NCBI GenBank assembly: GCA_019747815.1
Contig: JAIEQJ010000022.1
Location: 124,001 to 188,000 of the forward strand
Source of the DNA: Hyphomonadaceae bacterium
Lineage (GTDB): Bacteria > Pseudomonadota > Alphaproteobacteria > Rhizobiales > Hyphomicrobiaceae
Direction of reading: 5' to 3'
Length of the DNA: 64,000 nucleotides
Positions within the stretch are counted from its first letter, which is position 1. Each line of letters begins with the position of its first letter. Below are positions 50,615-58,645 of this stretch, piece by piece. The translations under genes were made by a program, and so were the position numbers. The notes under the pieces are model-generated. The model was not told where the DNA came from. It did no database searches and saw only the letters and a list, made by a program, of their open reading frames with translations.

Positions 50615-51985
50615 TCAACCGAACCGCTTGCGGCTTTCCTCGATCGCGTCCTCGAACGTGCGCAGGCCCGTGGCCGGGGCGCTGACGAGCACCGCCATGT
50701 TGCCGGGCTTGTGCTCGTTCTTCCACATGCGGGTGTGCGCCTTGGGGATCTGGGCCCAGGGGAAGACCTCTGACATCGCCGGATCGATCCGGCGCTCGAT
50801 GACGAGCTTGTTGGCCTGAGCCGCCTGCAGCAGGTTGGCGAAGTGCGAGCCCTGCACGCGCTTCTGATGCATCCACAAATAGCGCGCATCCATCGTCAGG
50901 TTGTACCCGGTCGTGCCGGCGCAGATGACGACCATGCCGCCGCGCTTCACGACGAACACCGAGACCGGAAAGGTGGCGGCACCGGGATGCTCGAACACGA
51001 AATCGACATTGTTGCCCTTGCCGGTGATCTCCCAGATGGCGGCGCCGAACTTGCGCACCTCCTTGAACCAGGCGTCGTACTCGGGCGTCCCCACCTGGGG
51101 CATCTCGCCCCAGCAGTTGAACTTCTTGCGGTTGATGACGCCGCGCGCCCCGAGCTGCATGACGAACTCGCGCTTGTCGTCCTCCGACACGACGCCGATG
51201 GCATTGGCGCCGACGGTGGCAATGAGCTGCACCGCCATCGAGCCAAGCCCGCCGGAAGCGCCCCACACCAGGATGTTGTGGCCCGGGCGAATGACATGCG
51301 GGCGATGCCCGAACAGCATGCGATAGGCGGTCGCCAGCACCAGAGTGTAGGAGGCGCTCTCCTCCCACGTCAGGTGCTTGGGGCGCGCCAGCAGTTGCCG
51401 ATCCTGCACGCGACAGAACTGTGCAAACGAGCCGTCGGGCGTCTCGTAGCCCCAGATGCGCTGCGAGGGCGAGAACATCGGATCGCCGCCGTTGCATTCC
51501 TCGTCGTCGCCGTCGTCCTGGTTGCAGTGGATGACGACCTCATCGCCGACCTTCCAGCGCTTCACCTTCGAGCCGACCGCGTAGACGATCCCGGCCGCGT
51601 CCGAGCCGGCGATGTGATAGGGGTTCTTGTGCACATCGAGCGTCGAGATCGGCTTGCCGAGCGAGGCCCACACGCCGTTGTAGTTCACGCCCGCCGCCAT
51701 CACGAGCACGAGCACGTCGTGGCTGTCGAGCTCCCACGTCGGCAGCACTTCGATCTGCATGGCCTGGTCGGGAGGACCGTGGCGTTCCTTGCGGATCGCC
51801 CATGCGTACATCTTTGACGGCACGTGGCCGAGCGGCGGGATCTCGCCGACCTCGTAGAGGTCCTTGCGCGCCAGCCCCGGCGCCGTGGCCGGCTGAGCCA
51901 CGGCCGATGCCATGGGCACCACTCTCGCCGTTCCCGTCGATGCCGCGGACGGTGTCTGCGATCGTTGATTTGCGCGTGCTGCCAT
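50615..51985 (-). CDS. ccrA: Crotonyl-CoA carboxylase/reductase
   Basis: The 456-residue enzyme carries out NADPH-dependent reductive carboxylation of crotonyl-CoA to ethylmalonyl-CoA, the key step of the ethylmalonyl-CoA pathway. The N-terminal catalytic part shows VNYNGVWASLGKPIS, HIAGSDAAGIVYAVG and VIHCNQDDGDDEECNGGDPM. The nucleotide fold has LVWGASGGLGSMAVQLI, and the family-specific INRKKFNCWGEMP and FVFEHPGAATFPVSVFVVKR follow. GGGAGG lies eight bases before the chosen ATG; the open frame further upstream is not coding. It is divergent from a small membrane protein and the mutase gene. Confidence 0.96.
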   Translation of the reverse strand: MAARANQRSQTPSAASTGTARVVPMASAVAQPATAPGLARKDLYEVGEIPPLGHVPSKMYAWAIRKERHGPPDQAMQIEVLPTWELDSHDVLVLVMAAGVNYNGVWASLGKPISTLDVHKNPYHIAGSDAAGIVYAVGSKVKRWKVGDEVVIHCNQDDGDDEECNGGDPMFSPSQRIWGYETPDGSFAQFCRVQDRQLLARPKHLTWEESASYTLVLATAYRMLFGHRPHVIRPGHNILVWGASGGLGSMAVQLIATVGANAIGVVSEDDKREFVMQLGARGVINRKKFNCWGEMPQVGTPEYDAWFKEVRKFGAAIWEITGKGNNVDFVFEHPGAATFPVSVFVVKRGGMVVICAGTTGYNLTMDARYLWMHQKRVQGSHFANLLQAAQANKLVIERRIDPAMSEVFPWAQIPKAHTRMWKNEHKPGNMAVLVSAPATGLRTFEDAIEESRKRFG

Positions 51986-52176
51986 TGCTGCCACCTCCCG
52001 AGGTCTCACGGGTGCTTGCGGCGCCCGTGCACCGGAGGGTCGGACAGTTCTCTGCACCGCACAAGCAAATTTTGCAGCGCACCCGCAAGTATTGCTTAAG
52101 TCGAGACGGATACTCTTGAGGGACGCGCGCGCCACACGGACATCCTTCGCGCAAGAGCTCATGCCGGCGATGTGCT

Positions 52177-52512
52177 TTGGATGAAATAATCAAGCATCTT
52201 GGCAATATCTACGCCATCGATCGGCCAACGCTTGGTCTCATCGCCGCGTTGTCTGCGGTTTCCGCCTTTGTTCTCAGAGATTACATGGCGAATGCTGTCT
52301 TCGCGATATTTTCCTTCCCCGTCCTTTTTACCTGCTCTGTTCTCGTTCAATACATTTTTATACTTGGAGATGTCTATGTTTTCGGAAGGATGGACCAGTG
52401 GGCGATGTGGACCATCATTGCCTCGATCGTCGGGAACATCGCGGGAATAGCGCTCGTGGCTTGGTTCGGGAGGCTCAGAGACGCCATCACCATGGCGCAG
52501 GGCCGGCGCTGA
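52177..52512 (+). CDS. Small three-span membrane protein, AT-richer than its surroundings
   Basis: The 111-residue product (TTG start; the first in-frame ATG is at 52285) has three hydrophobic segments (LGLIAALSAVSAFVLRDY, AVFAIFSFPVLFTCSVLV, TIIASIVGNIAGIALVAWF) and a short basic end. The first 250 bases use many A/T-ending codons, unlike the very GC-rich neighbours, which hints at recent acquisition. I recognise no family. It lies just before the ethylmalonyl-CoA mutase gene and could be co-transcribed with it. Confidence 0.6.
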   Translation: MDEIIKHLGNIYAIDRPTLGLIAALSAVSAFVLRDYMANAVFAIFSFPVLFTCSVLVQYIFILGDVYVFGRMDQWAMWTIIASIVGNIAGIALVAWFGRLRDAITMAQGRR

Positions 52513-52603
52513 CCTCTGCCGCGTCGCGCAAGGATGGTCTTGCGCCGCACACCGCCTGAGCTAGGTTGGGCCCGATCTCGCGCTTGCGAAAGGAAACGGC
52601 GTC

Positions 52604-54607
52604 ATGACCCAGCGCACAGGCGCGCAACCGCCTTCTGGCACACCCGTGCGCGACAAGCCCTGGCTGATCCGGACCTATTCGGGGCACTCGACGGCGGCCA
52701 AGTCGAACGAGCTCTACCGCAAGAACCTCGCCAAGGGTCAGACCGGCCTGTCCATTGCTTTCGATCTGCCGACGCAGACCGGTTATGATTCCGACCACGA
52801 GCTCGCGCGCGGCGAGGTGGGCAAGGTGGGCGTGCCGGTCTCCCATCTCGGCGACATGCGCACGCTGCTCACCGGCATCCCGCTCGAGCAGATGAACACG
52901 TCGATGACCATCAACGCCACGGCGGCGTGGCTGCTGGCGCTCTATGTCGCCGTCGCCGACGAGCAGGGCGCTGAGCGCGCCAAGCTCACGGGCACGATCC
53001 AGAACGACATCATCAAGGAGTATCTCTCGCGCGGCACCTACGTGTTTCCGCCCGGGCCGTCGCTGCGCCTGATCAAGGACACCATCCTGTTCACCGGCGG
53101 CGCGATGCCGAAATGGAACCCGACCAATGTCTGCTCCTATCACCTGCAGGAGGCCGGGGCCACGCCGGTGCAGGAGCTTGCCTACGCGCTGGCGACCGCG
53201 CAGGCCGTGCTGGACGCGGTCAAGGCCTCCGGCGAGGTCGCATCCGGCGATTTCGGTCCGATCGTCGGGCGCATCTCGTTCTTCGTCAACGCCGGCCTGC
53301 GGTTCGTCACCGAGGTGTGCAAGATGCGCGCCTTCACCGAGCTGTGGGACGAGATCACGGCGACACGCTACGGCGTGACCGATCCCAAGCACCGGCTGTT
53401 TCGCTACGGCGTGCAGGTGAACTCGCTGGGGCTGACCGAGCAGCAGCCCGAGAACAACGTCTATCGCATTCTGATCGAGATGCTGGCGGTGACGCTGTCG
53501 AAGGATGCACGTGCGCGCGCCGTGCAGCTGCCGGCCTGGAACGAGGCCCTGGGTCTGCCGCGGCCTTGGGACCAGCAGTGGTCCATTCGCATGCAGCAGA
53601 TCCTGGCGTACGAGACCGATCTGCTCGAATACCCGGACATCTTCGCGGGCTCCACGGCGATTGCGCGCAAGGTCGCAGAGCTGAAGAGCGCCGCCAAGGC
53701 GGAGCTGGCCCGCCTCGACGACATGGGCGGCGCCGTGGCCGCCATCGACATGATGAAGCGCGCGCTGGTCGAGAGCAACACCGAGCGGCTGCGCCGGATC
53801 GAGGCCGGCGAGCAGATCGTCGTCGGCGTCAATCGCTGGACCGAGACGGAGGCTTCCCCGCTCGTCACCGCCGATGGCGCGATCGAAGCCGTCGACCCGG
53901 CGATCGAGCGTGAGCAGGTCGGCCGCCTTGCGGCCTGGCGCGCCGCGCGGGACGCGGCGGCTGTCACGCGGGCCTTGCGGGATCTGGAGCGGGCCGCCAA
54001 GGAAGGCCGCAACGTGATGGAGCCGTCGATCGCCTGCGCCAAGGCCGGCGTCACGACCGGAGAATGGGGTGCCGCGCTGCGCGCCGCATTCGGCGAATAT
54101 CGCGCTCCGACGGGCGTTGCGCGTGCCATGGCGGCGCGCGCCGACACCGGCTTGGACGAGGTGCGCCAGGAGGTCGAACGGGTGTCCTCGCGCCTGGGCC
54201 GGCGCATCAAGCTGCTGGTGGGCAAGCCGGGGCTGGACGGGCACTCCAACGGCGCCGAGCAGATCGCCGTGCGTGCGCGCGACTGCGGCATGGAGGTCGT
54301 CTACGAAGGCATCCGTCTCACACCGAGCCAGATCGTGCGCGCGGCGTCGGACGAGGCGGTGCATGTGGTGGGGCTGTCGATCCTCTCCGGCAGCCACGTG
54401 CCCCTGGTCGAGGATGTGGTTGAGCGCATGCACAAGGACGGCCTGGATGACGTGCCGTTGATCGTCGGCGGCATCATTCCCCCCGAGGATGCGGCCAAGC
54501 TGAGGCGCCTGGGCGTTGCCGCCGTCTTCACGCCCAAGGATTTCCAGCTCAATGCCATCATGCGCGACATCGTGCGGCTGGTGGATCAGGGCGCGCAGCC
54601 CGCGTAA
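52604..54607 (+). CDS. ecm: Ethylmalonyl-CoA mutase (coenzyme B12-dependent)
   Basis: The 667-residue protein combines a TIM-barrel acyl-CoA mutase domain (LSIAFDLPTQTGYDSDHELA, GTIQNDIIKEYLSRGTYVFP, WNPTNVCSYHLQEAGATPVQ) with a C-terminal B12 domain whose GLDGHSNGAEQ at about residue 543 has the His that replaces the lower cobalt ligand. This single-chain layout fits Ecm (formerly MeaA), which turns (2R)-ethylmalonyl-CoA into methylsuccinyl-CoA. The nearby ccr and mcd genes code for the steps before and after, so methylmalonyl-CoA mutase is less likely. Confidence 0.93.
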   Translation: MTQRTGAQPPSGTPVRDKPWLIRTYSGHSTAAKSNELYRKNLAKGQTGLSIAFDLPTQTGYDSDHELARGEVGKVGVPVSHLGDMRTLLTGIPLEQMNTSMTINATAAWLLALYVAVADEQGAERAKLTGTIQNDIIKEYLSRGTYVFPPGPSLRLIKDTILFTGGAMPKWNPTNVCSYHLQEAGATPVQELAYALATAQAVLDAVKASGEVASGDFGPIVGRISFFVNAGLRFVTEVCKMRAFTELWDEITATRYGVTDPKHRLFRYGVQVNSLGLTEQQPENNVYRILIEMLAVTLSKDARARAVQLPAWNEALGLPRPWDQQWSIRMQQILAYETDLLEYPDIFAGSTAIARKVAELKSAAKAELARLDDMGGAVAAIDMMKRALVESNTERLRRIEAGEQIVVGVNRWTETEASPLVTADGAIEAVDPAIEREQVGRLAAWRAARDAAAVTRALRDLERAAKEGRNVMEPSIACAKAGVTTGEWGAALRAAFGEYRAPTGVARAMAARADTGLDEVRQEVERVSSRLGRRIKLLVGKPGLDGHSNGAEQIAVRARDCGMEVVYEGIRLTPSQIVRAASDEAVHVVGLSILSGSHVPLVEDVVERMHKDGLDDVPLIVGGIIPPEDAAKLRRLGVAAVFTPKDFQLNAIMRDIVRLVDQGAQPA

Positions 54608-54642
54608 GGTGTGGCGGGCGGGGCAGCGCGGGTTTTCGGCGC

Positions 54643-55563
54643 TCAGGACGCGGCGTTTGCTGCCGCGTTGCGCTGCGCCACGGCTGCCAGCAGGGCGGCG
54701 AAGGCCTGCGCCTCGTTCTTGTCGGACGTATTGATCTCGACGTCGGCCTTGGCATAGAGCGCCGTGCGGCTCTCGAGGATGATCTTGAGATCGTCCATCG
54801 CCTGCGGACCTTCGGCCATGGGGCGCAGGTCGCCCTGCGCCAGCACGCGGCCCATGTGCTCGTCCGGCTTGGCGCTCAGCCAAACCACGAAGCACGCCGA
54901 CAGCAAGAGATCGTAGGTCGACGGCTCCGTCACCAGGCTTCCGCCGGTCGCGATCACGGCGCGGTCGAAGCGCTCGATGATCGTCTCCAGGCACTGGCGC
55001 TCGAGCCGGCGGTACATGGCCTGGCCGTGCGTGGCGAAAATCTCGGAGAGCTCCATGCCGCTCGCCCGCTCGATCTCGCGATCGAGTTCCACGAAGGGCA
55101 CGGCAAGCGCCTGCGCCGCAAGCAGGCCCAGCGTGGTCTTGCCGGCGCCGCGCAGACCGATGAGGGCAATGCGCCCCTGCGCGGCGGCGCTCGGCTTGCC
55201 GAAGCGCTGGGCCAACAACCGCCGGGCCTCGGCAAGCTCGGGCGGCGAGAGGCGCTCGAGCTGGTGGATGGCGAGGGTCAGATCGATGGGCCGCTCCTGC
55301 TGGTCGCCGATGAGCTGGGCGACCTCCAGCCCCAGGGCATCCGCGATCTGGCGCAGGACGAGCAGGGAGGCATTGCCGGCGCCCCGCTCCAGCTCGGCCA
55401 GGTAGCGCTCCGAGACGCCGGATGCCTTGGACAGGATCTTGCGCGACATGCCGCGCCGGGCACGGCCCAGCCGCACGCGCTCCCCGACCCGTCTCAGGTA
55501 GGCTTCGTCGGCCGGGCCTTCGCCGCGCCGTTGCTCGGAGGCGATTTCGGTTGGAGAGGGCAT
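54643..55563 (-). CDS. boxR: BoxR/BzdR-type regulator: helix-turn-helix fused to a shikimate kinase-like domain
   Basis: The 306-residue protein has an XRE-type helix-turn-helix at residues about 25-85 (RVRLGRARRGMSRKILSKAS, VSERYLAELERG) joined to a domain with shikimate kinase fold: Walker A GLRGAGKTTLG at 136-146, ELDREIERASGMELSEIF, and VIATGGSLV. In BoxR and BzdR this second domain has lost enzyme activity and binds benzoyl-CoA, lifting repression of benzoate genes. The gene is divergent from a benzoate-CoA ligase gene, exactly the expected partner. TGCA-N6-TGCA sites lie between them. Confidence 0.9.
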   Translation of the reverse strand: MPSPTEIASEQRRGEGPADEAYLRRVGERVRLGRARRGMSRKILSKASGVSERYLAELERGAGNASLLVLRQIADALGLEVAQLIGDQQERPIDLTLAIHQLERLSPPELAEARRLLAQRFGKPSAAAQGRIALIGLRGAGKTTLGLLAAQALAVPFVELDREIERASGMELSEIFATHGQAMYRRLERQCLETIIERFDRAVIATGGSLVTEPSTYDLLLSACFVVWLSAKPDEHMGRVLAQGDLRPMAEGPQAMDDLKIILESRTALYAKADVEINTSDKNEAQAFAALLAAVAQRNAAANAAS

Positions 55564-55586
55564 GCCATTTCCGTATTCCAGCTTGC

Positions 55587-55663
55587 TGCAGAATAATACA
55601 TCCGACCGCGAAAAAAGCCAAAAGGTGCCGGCTTCAATCTGTCGAAACTTGCAGTATGATGCA
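55587..55663. promoter_or_regulatory. Candidate BoxR operators (TGCA-N6-TGCA) in the divergent promoter region
   Basis: TGCA-GTATGA-TGCA at 55650-55663 fits the TGCA-N6-TGCA spacing that I recall for BzdR/BoxR operators. TGCA-GAATAA-TACA at 55587-55600 is a one-base variant close to the regulator's own start codon (24 bases upstream). One site faces each gene, which would allow both autoregulation and control of the ligase. Confidence 0.65.
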
Positions 55664-55760
55664 GGTTGTCGTGCCGGCTGCTGCTTCTGGCAGGCATCAG
55701 CCCACAAGACGCGAGCGGCCCGCGCCCGTGTACCGTGCTGGTCGCCGATGGGGAGGAGAC

Positions 55761-57308
55761 ATGGACTATCCGCGCATCTACAACGCGGCGGCTGACATGG
55801 TCGACCGCAATGTCGCCCTCGGCCGCGCAGCCAAGACGGCGTTCATCGACCCCGGCGAGACGTTGGCCTACGGCGAGTTGCAGGCCCGCACCAACCGGAT
55901 GGCCAACCTGCTGGCGATCTACGGCATACCGCGCGAGGCGCGCGTGGCCCTGCTGCTGCTCGATGGCGTGGATTTTCCGGTGGCGTTCTGGGGCGCCATC
56001 AAGGCCGGCGTGGTGCCGGTCTGTCTCAACACGCTGCTGACGGCGGAGCAGTATGCCTACATCCTGAACGACAGCCGCGCCAAGGCGCTGGTCGTGTCGG
56101 CGCCGCTGCTCTCCGTCGTCCAGCCCATCCTCGGCCGGCTGCCGTTTCTCAAGCATGTGTTCGTTGCGGGCGGCGAGCCGCCGGCCTTTGCGCTCTCGTT
56201 CCGCGGCGAATTGGGCTTCCAGCAGCCCGAGACCGAGGTGGCGGATACCTGCGCCGACGAAACGGCCTTTTGGCTCTACTCCTCCGGGTCCACGGGCATG
56301 CCGAAGGGGGTGCGCCATGTGCACTCGAGCCCGATGGAGACGGCCCGGCTGACGGGCCAGGACTGTCTGGGCATTCGCGAGGACGACGTCATCTATTCAG
56401 CCGCCAAGCTGTTCTTCGCCTACGGCCTCGGCAACTCGATGTCGTTTCCCATGTCGGTCGGTGCCACCGCTGTGCTGCTGCCCGAGCGCCCGACGCCGGA
56501 AGCGGTGTTCCGCACGCTGAAGCAATATCAGCCGACCATGTTCTTCGGCGCCCCCACGCTCTATGCCGCGATGCTTGCCTATCCTGAGGGCATACCGGAG
56601 AACGGCTCGCAGCGCCTGCGCCAATGCGTGTCCGCCGGCGAGGCGCTGCCGGCCGACATCGGCAACGCCTTTCGGGCCAAGTTCGGCGTCGACATCCTCG
56701 ACGGCGTGGGCTCGACCGAGATGCTGCATCAGTACGTATGCAACAGTCCCCGCGCGCTGAAGTACGGCACGTCGGGGCGGCCGGTGCCGGGCTATGAGAT
56801 CCGGCTGGTGGACGAGAACGGCAACGACGTGCCCGACGGGGAGGTCGGCGAGATGCTGGTGCGGGGACCGAGCGCCGGTGACGGCTACTGGAACCAGCGC
56901 GCCAAGAGCCGCGCCACGTTCGAAGGCAACTGGACACGATCAGGCGACAAGTACATTAAGGACGCCGAGGGCTTCTACACCTACCAGGGCCGCACCGACG
57001 ACATGTTCAAGGTGTCGGGCATCTGGGTTTCGCCGTTCGAGGTCGAGAGCGCGCTCATCGGTCATGATGCCGTGCTGGAGGCGGCGGTGGTGCCGAAGGA
57101 GGACACCGACGGCTTGCTGAAGCCCAAGGCCTTCATTGTGCTGAAGCCCGGCAAGCCCGCGCCCAATGGTCTGCAGGACGCCTTGAAGGAGCATGTGAAG
57201 GCCAAGGCCGGCATGTGGAAATATCCGCGCTGGATCGAGATTGTCGACAGCCTGCCCAAGACCGCGACGGGCAAGATCCAGCGTTTCAAGCTGCGAGAGA
57301 ACGGCTAG
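55761..57308 (+). CDS. bclA: Benzoate-CoA ligase family protein
   Basis: The 515-residue acyl-adenylate-forming enzyme has the AMP-binding loop WLYSSGSTGMPKGVRHVHSS. It also has the benzoate-CoA ligase-specific stretch VIYSAAKLFFAYGLGNSMSF followed by PERPTPEAVFRTLKQYQPT, then VGSTEMLHQYV, and the C-terminal hinge YQGRTDDMFKVSGIWVSPFE with catalytic Lys in PKTATGKIQRFKL. It should activate benzoate or a related aromatic acid with ATP. The divergent BoxR-like regulator agrees. The box epoxidase genes are not in the window. GGGGAGGAG lies just before the ATG. Confidence 0.92.
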   Translation: MDYPRIYNAAADMVDRNVALGRAAKTAFIDPGETLAYGELQARTNRMANLLAIYGIPREARVALLLLDGVDFPVAFWGAIKAGVVPVCLNTLLTAEQYAYILNDSRAKALVVSAPLLSVVQPILGRLPFLKHVFVAGGEPPAFALSFRGELGFQQPETEVADTCADETAFWLYSSGSTGMPKGVRHVHSSPMETARLTGQDCLGIREDDVIYSAAKLFFAYGLGNSMSFPMSVGATAVLLPERPTPEAVFRTLKQYQPTMFFGAPTLYAAMLAYPEGIPENGSQRLRQCVSAGEALPADIGNAFRAKFGVDILDGVGSTEMLHQYVCNSPRALKYGTSGRPVPGYEIRLVDENGNDVPDGEVGEMLVRGPSAGDGYWNQRAKSRATFEGNWTRSGDKYIKDAEGFYTYQGRTDDMFKVSGIWVSPFEVESALIGHDAVLEAAVVPKEDTDGLLKPKAFIVLKPGKPAPNGLQDALKEHVKAKAGMWKYPRWIEIVDSLPKTATGKIQRFKLRENG

Positions 57309-57529
57309 TCCGTCTCGCGCAGCGTGGCGGCCAAGCTGCCGGCACCTGCTGCGCAAGCGGCGCGATTGCTCAGTGGGCCGCGCCCATGGCACGGCACCCA
57401 AGCCGGCCGCAAAGCGGCACCGGAACCATGCCTGCATCGGAGCGTTAGACCCTGCAGGAGCGGCCGGCCATCCGTGCGCGCTCATAGCCTCGATCAAGCT
57501 GTACGATCAGAAAAAAAGGAGTCTCCCCT

Positions 57530-57727
57530 ATGAACTGGGATCGCGTGGAGGGTAACTGGAAGCAGTTGACCGGCAAGCTCAAGGAGCAATGGGGCAAGCT
57601 CACCGACGATGATCTCACCCAGATCAACGGCAATCGCGAGCAGCTCGAAGGCAAGATCCAGGCGCGCTATGGCTACGCCAAGGATCAGGTGAAGAAGGAC
57701 GTGGACGATTGGCTGGGCCGCATGTAG
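57530..57727 (+). CDS. CsbD family stress protein
   Basis: The 65-residue acidic protein has the whole CsbD pattern: MNWDRVEGNWKQLTGKLKEQ, GKLTDDDLTQINGNREQLEG and RYGYAKDQVKKDVDDWLGR. These small soluble proteins are abundant under general stress; their molecular role is unknown. AAGGAG lies ten bases before the ATG. A CCGGGATGAC-type hairpin shortly after the stop may end the transcript. Confidence 0.95.
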   Translation: MNWDRVEGNWKQLTGKLKEQWGKLTDDDLTQINGNREQLEGKIQARYGYAKDQVKKDVDDWLGRM

Positions 57728-57760
57728 CGCGGGGTCAAGCAACGTCCTTGTAGAACCTGG

Positions 57761-57798
57761 GTCCCGGATATTCGCCCGCGGCGAATATCCGGGATGAC
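57761..57798. repeat. GTCATCCCGG-type palindromic repeat (copy 5)
   Basis: CCCGGATATTCGCC and GGCGAATATCCGGG form a perfect 14-bp stem around CGC, with GT and ATGAC outside. It follows the csbD gene and may act as a terminator. It belongs to the same family as the copies at 1529, 14022, 17011 and 35994. Confidence 0.9.
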
Positions 57799-57894
57799 AG
57801 GTGGCCCCATATCGCAATCCAAAACATCGCACCCCCCTTGTGCACAGCCGCGCCGGCGCGCATCGTCAAGCGTTGGCCAACTTGGGGGGCTGCC

Positions 57895-58266
57895 ATGTCG
57901 GGCACGTTCGAGGCGCAAGCACTGGTGCAGACGCGCGCCAGACGCAAGCAGCATCGGCTGGAGATGACGTTTGTCGACGCCGACGGCCGGCGGCAGACCA
58001 TCAGCCTTCCGGCGGCCGTGGCCGCCGATCTGGCGCAGGTGTTGACGTCGCTGTCCGCCGGTCTGAGCGAGCCTGGCAAAGCGCAATTCACCAGGATGCC
58101 GCGCCAGATGGCCGTTGGCAGCGCCAAGCACGAGCGTCTGGTGCTCATTCGGTTCGACGACGAGCCGCCCTATGGGCTCGATCCCGACGAGGCCGAGACC
58201 CTCTGGCGGGGTGTGCGCGAGGAGGCCGAGCAGGTGGCGCGCCTCAAGGCGCCGATGCGCCAATAG
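57895..58266 (+). CDS. Hypothetical protein, 123 residues
   Basis: I recognise no family. The product begins MSGTFEAQALVQTRARRKQH, has a strand pair RLEMTFVDADGRRQTISLP, a helix AAVAADLAQVLTSLSAGL, further strands RLVLIRFDDEPPYGL, and a final acidic helix ALTL-like region (DPDEAETLWRGVREEAEQVA). GGGGGG lies six bases before the ATG. The last 25 bases including the stop are repeated in tandem immediately downstream. Likely cytoplasmic. Confidence 0.65.
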   Translation: MSGTFEAQALVQTRARRKQHRLEMTFVDADGRRQTISLPAAVAADLAQVLTSLSAGLSEPGKAQFTRMPRQMAVGSAKHERLVLIRFDDEPPYGLDPDEAETLWRGVREEAEQVARLKAPMRQ

Positions 58267-58292
58267 CCCTCAAGGCGCCGATGCGCCAATAG
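58242..58292. repeat. Tandem duplication of a gene 3' end (25-bp unit x2)
   Basis: CCTCAAGGCGCCGATGCGCC followed by AATAG occurs at 58242-58266 and again at 58268-58292, with one extra C between. The first copy codes for the last residues and stop of the preceding gene; the second is untranslated. Confidence 0.92.
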
Positions 58293-58422
58293 TCAAGGCG
58301 GGGCCCTCATGTTCGGACGCGGCTGCCGCACGCCCATTGGCGGCGCCCTCAGTCCCAATTCCGCCGCCGACGGGTCCTAGCGTCTGCCGGTCGTGCTCAT
58401 CGCTTGAAGGGCAGCGGTCGCC

Positions 58423-58566
58423 ATGCAAACCTGGATGTCGCAGATCGTCATCGGCATTATTGTGACGGTTGTCGGTACGGTGATCGCCAACGCGATCATC
58501 GGCGGCTCCGGCCGGCACTCCTTCATCGGCGGACACTACTCCGGCCCCTTCCGCTCGGGGCGCTAG
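58423..58566 (+). CDS. Small membrane protein, 47 residues
   Basis: The 47-codon frame has one long hydrophobic segment (IVIGIIVTVVGTVIANAII) and a Gly/Ser/Arg-rich tail (GGSGRHSFIGG, GPFRSGR). GAAGGG lies about ten bases before the ATG. The topology (short N-terminus, one span, flexible basic tail) is plausible for a small inner membrane protein. No family recognised. Confidence 0.55.
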   Translation: MQTWMSQIVIGIIVTVVGTVIANAIIGGSGRHSFIGGHYSGPFRSGR

Positions 58567-58645
58567 GCCGAGCTTCCGAAACAAAATTTGCCAGCCCCGC
58601 GCCCCGGACCCACAATGGGCACGTCGCATGGACGGGGAGGCGAGC

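Noticed and set aside
52513-52603. Cobalamin riboswitch before the B12-dependent mutase
   Set aside because: The gap is only about 90 bases and lacks anything resembling the B12-box; no riboswitch can be supported.
52487-55621. 1044-codon open frame on the minus strand
   Set aside because: It lies opposite the ethylmalonyl-CoA mutase gene and runs out of frame through the BoxR-like gene; composition is shadow-like.
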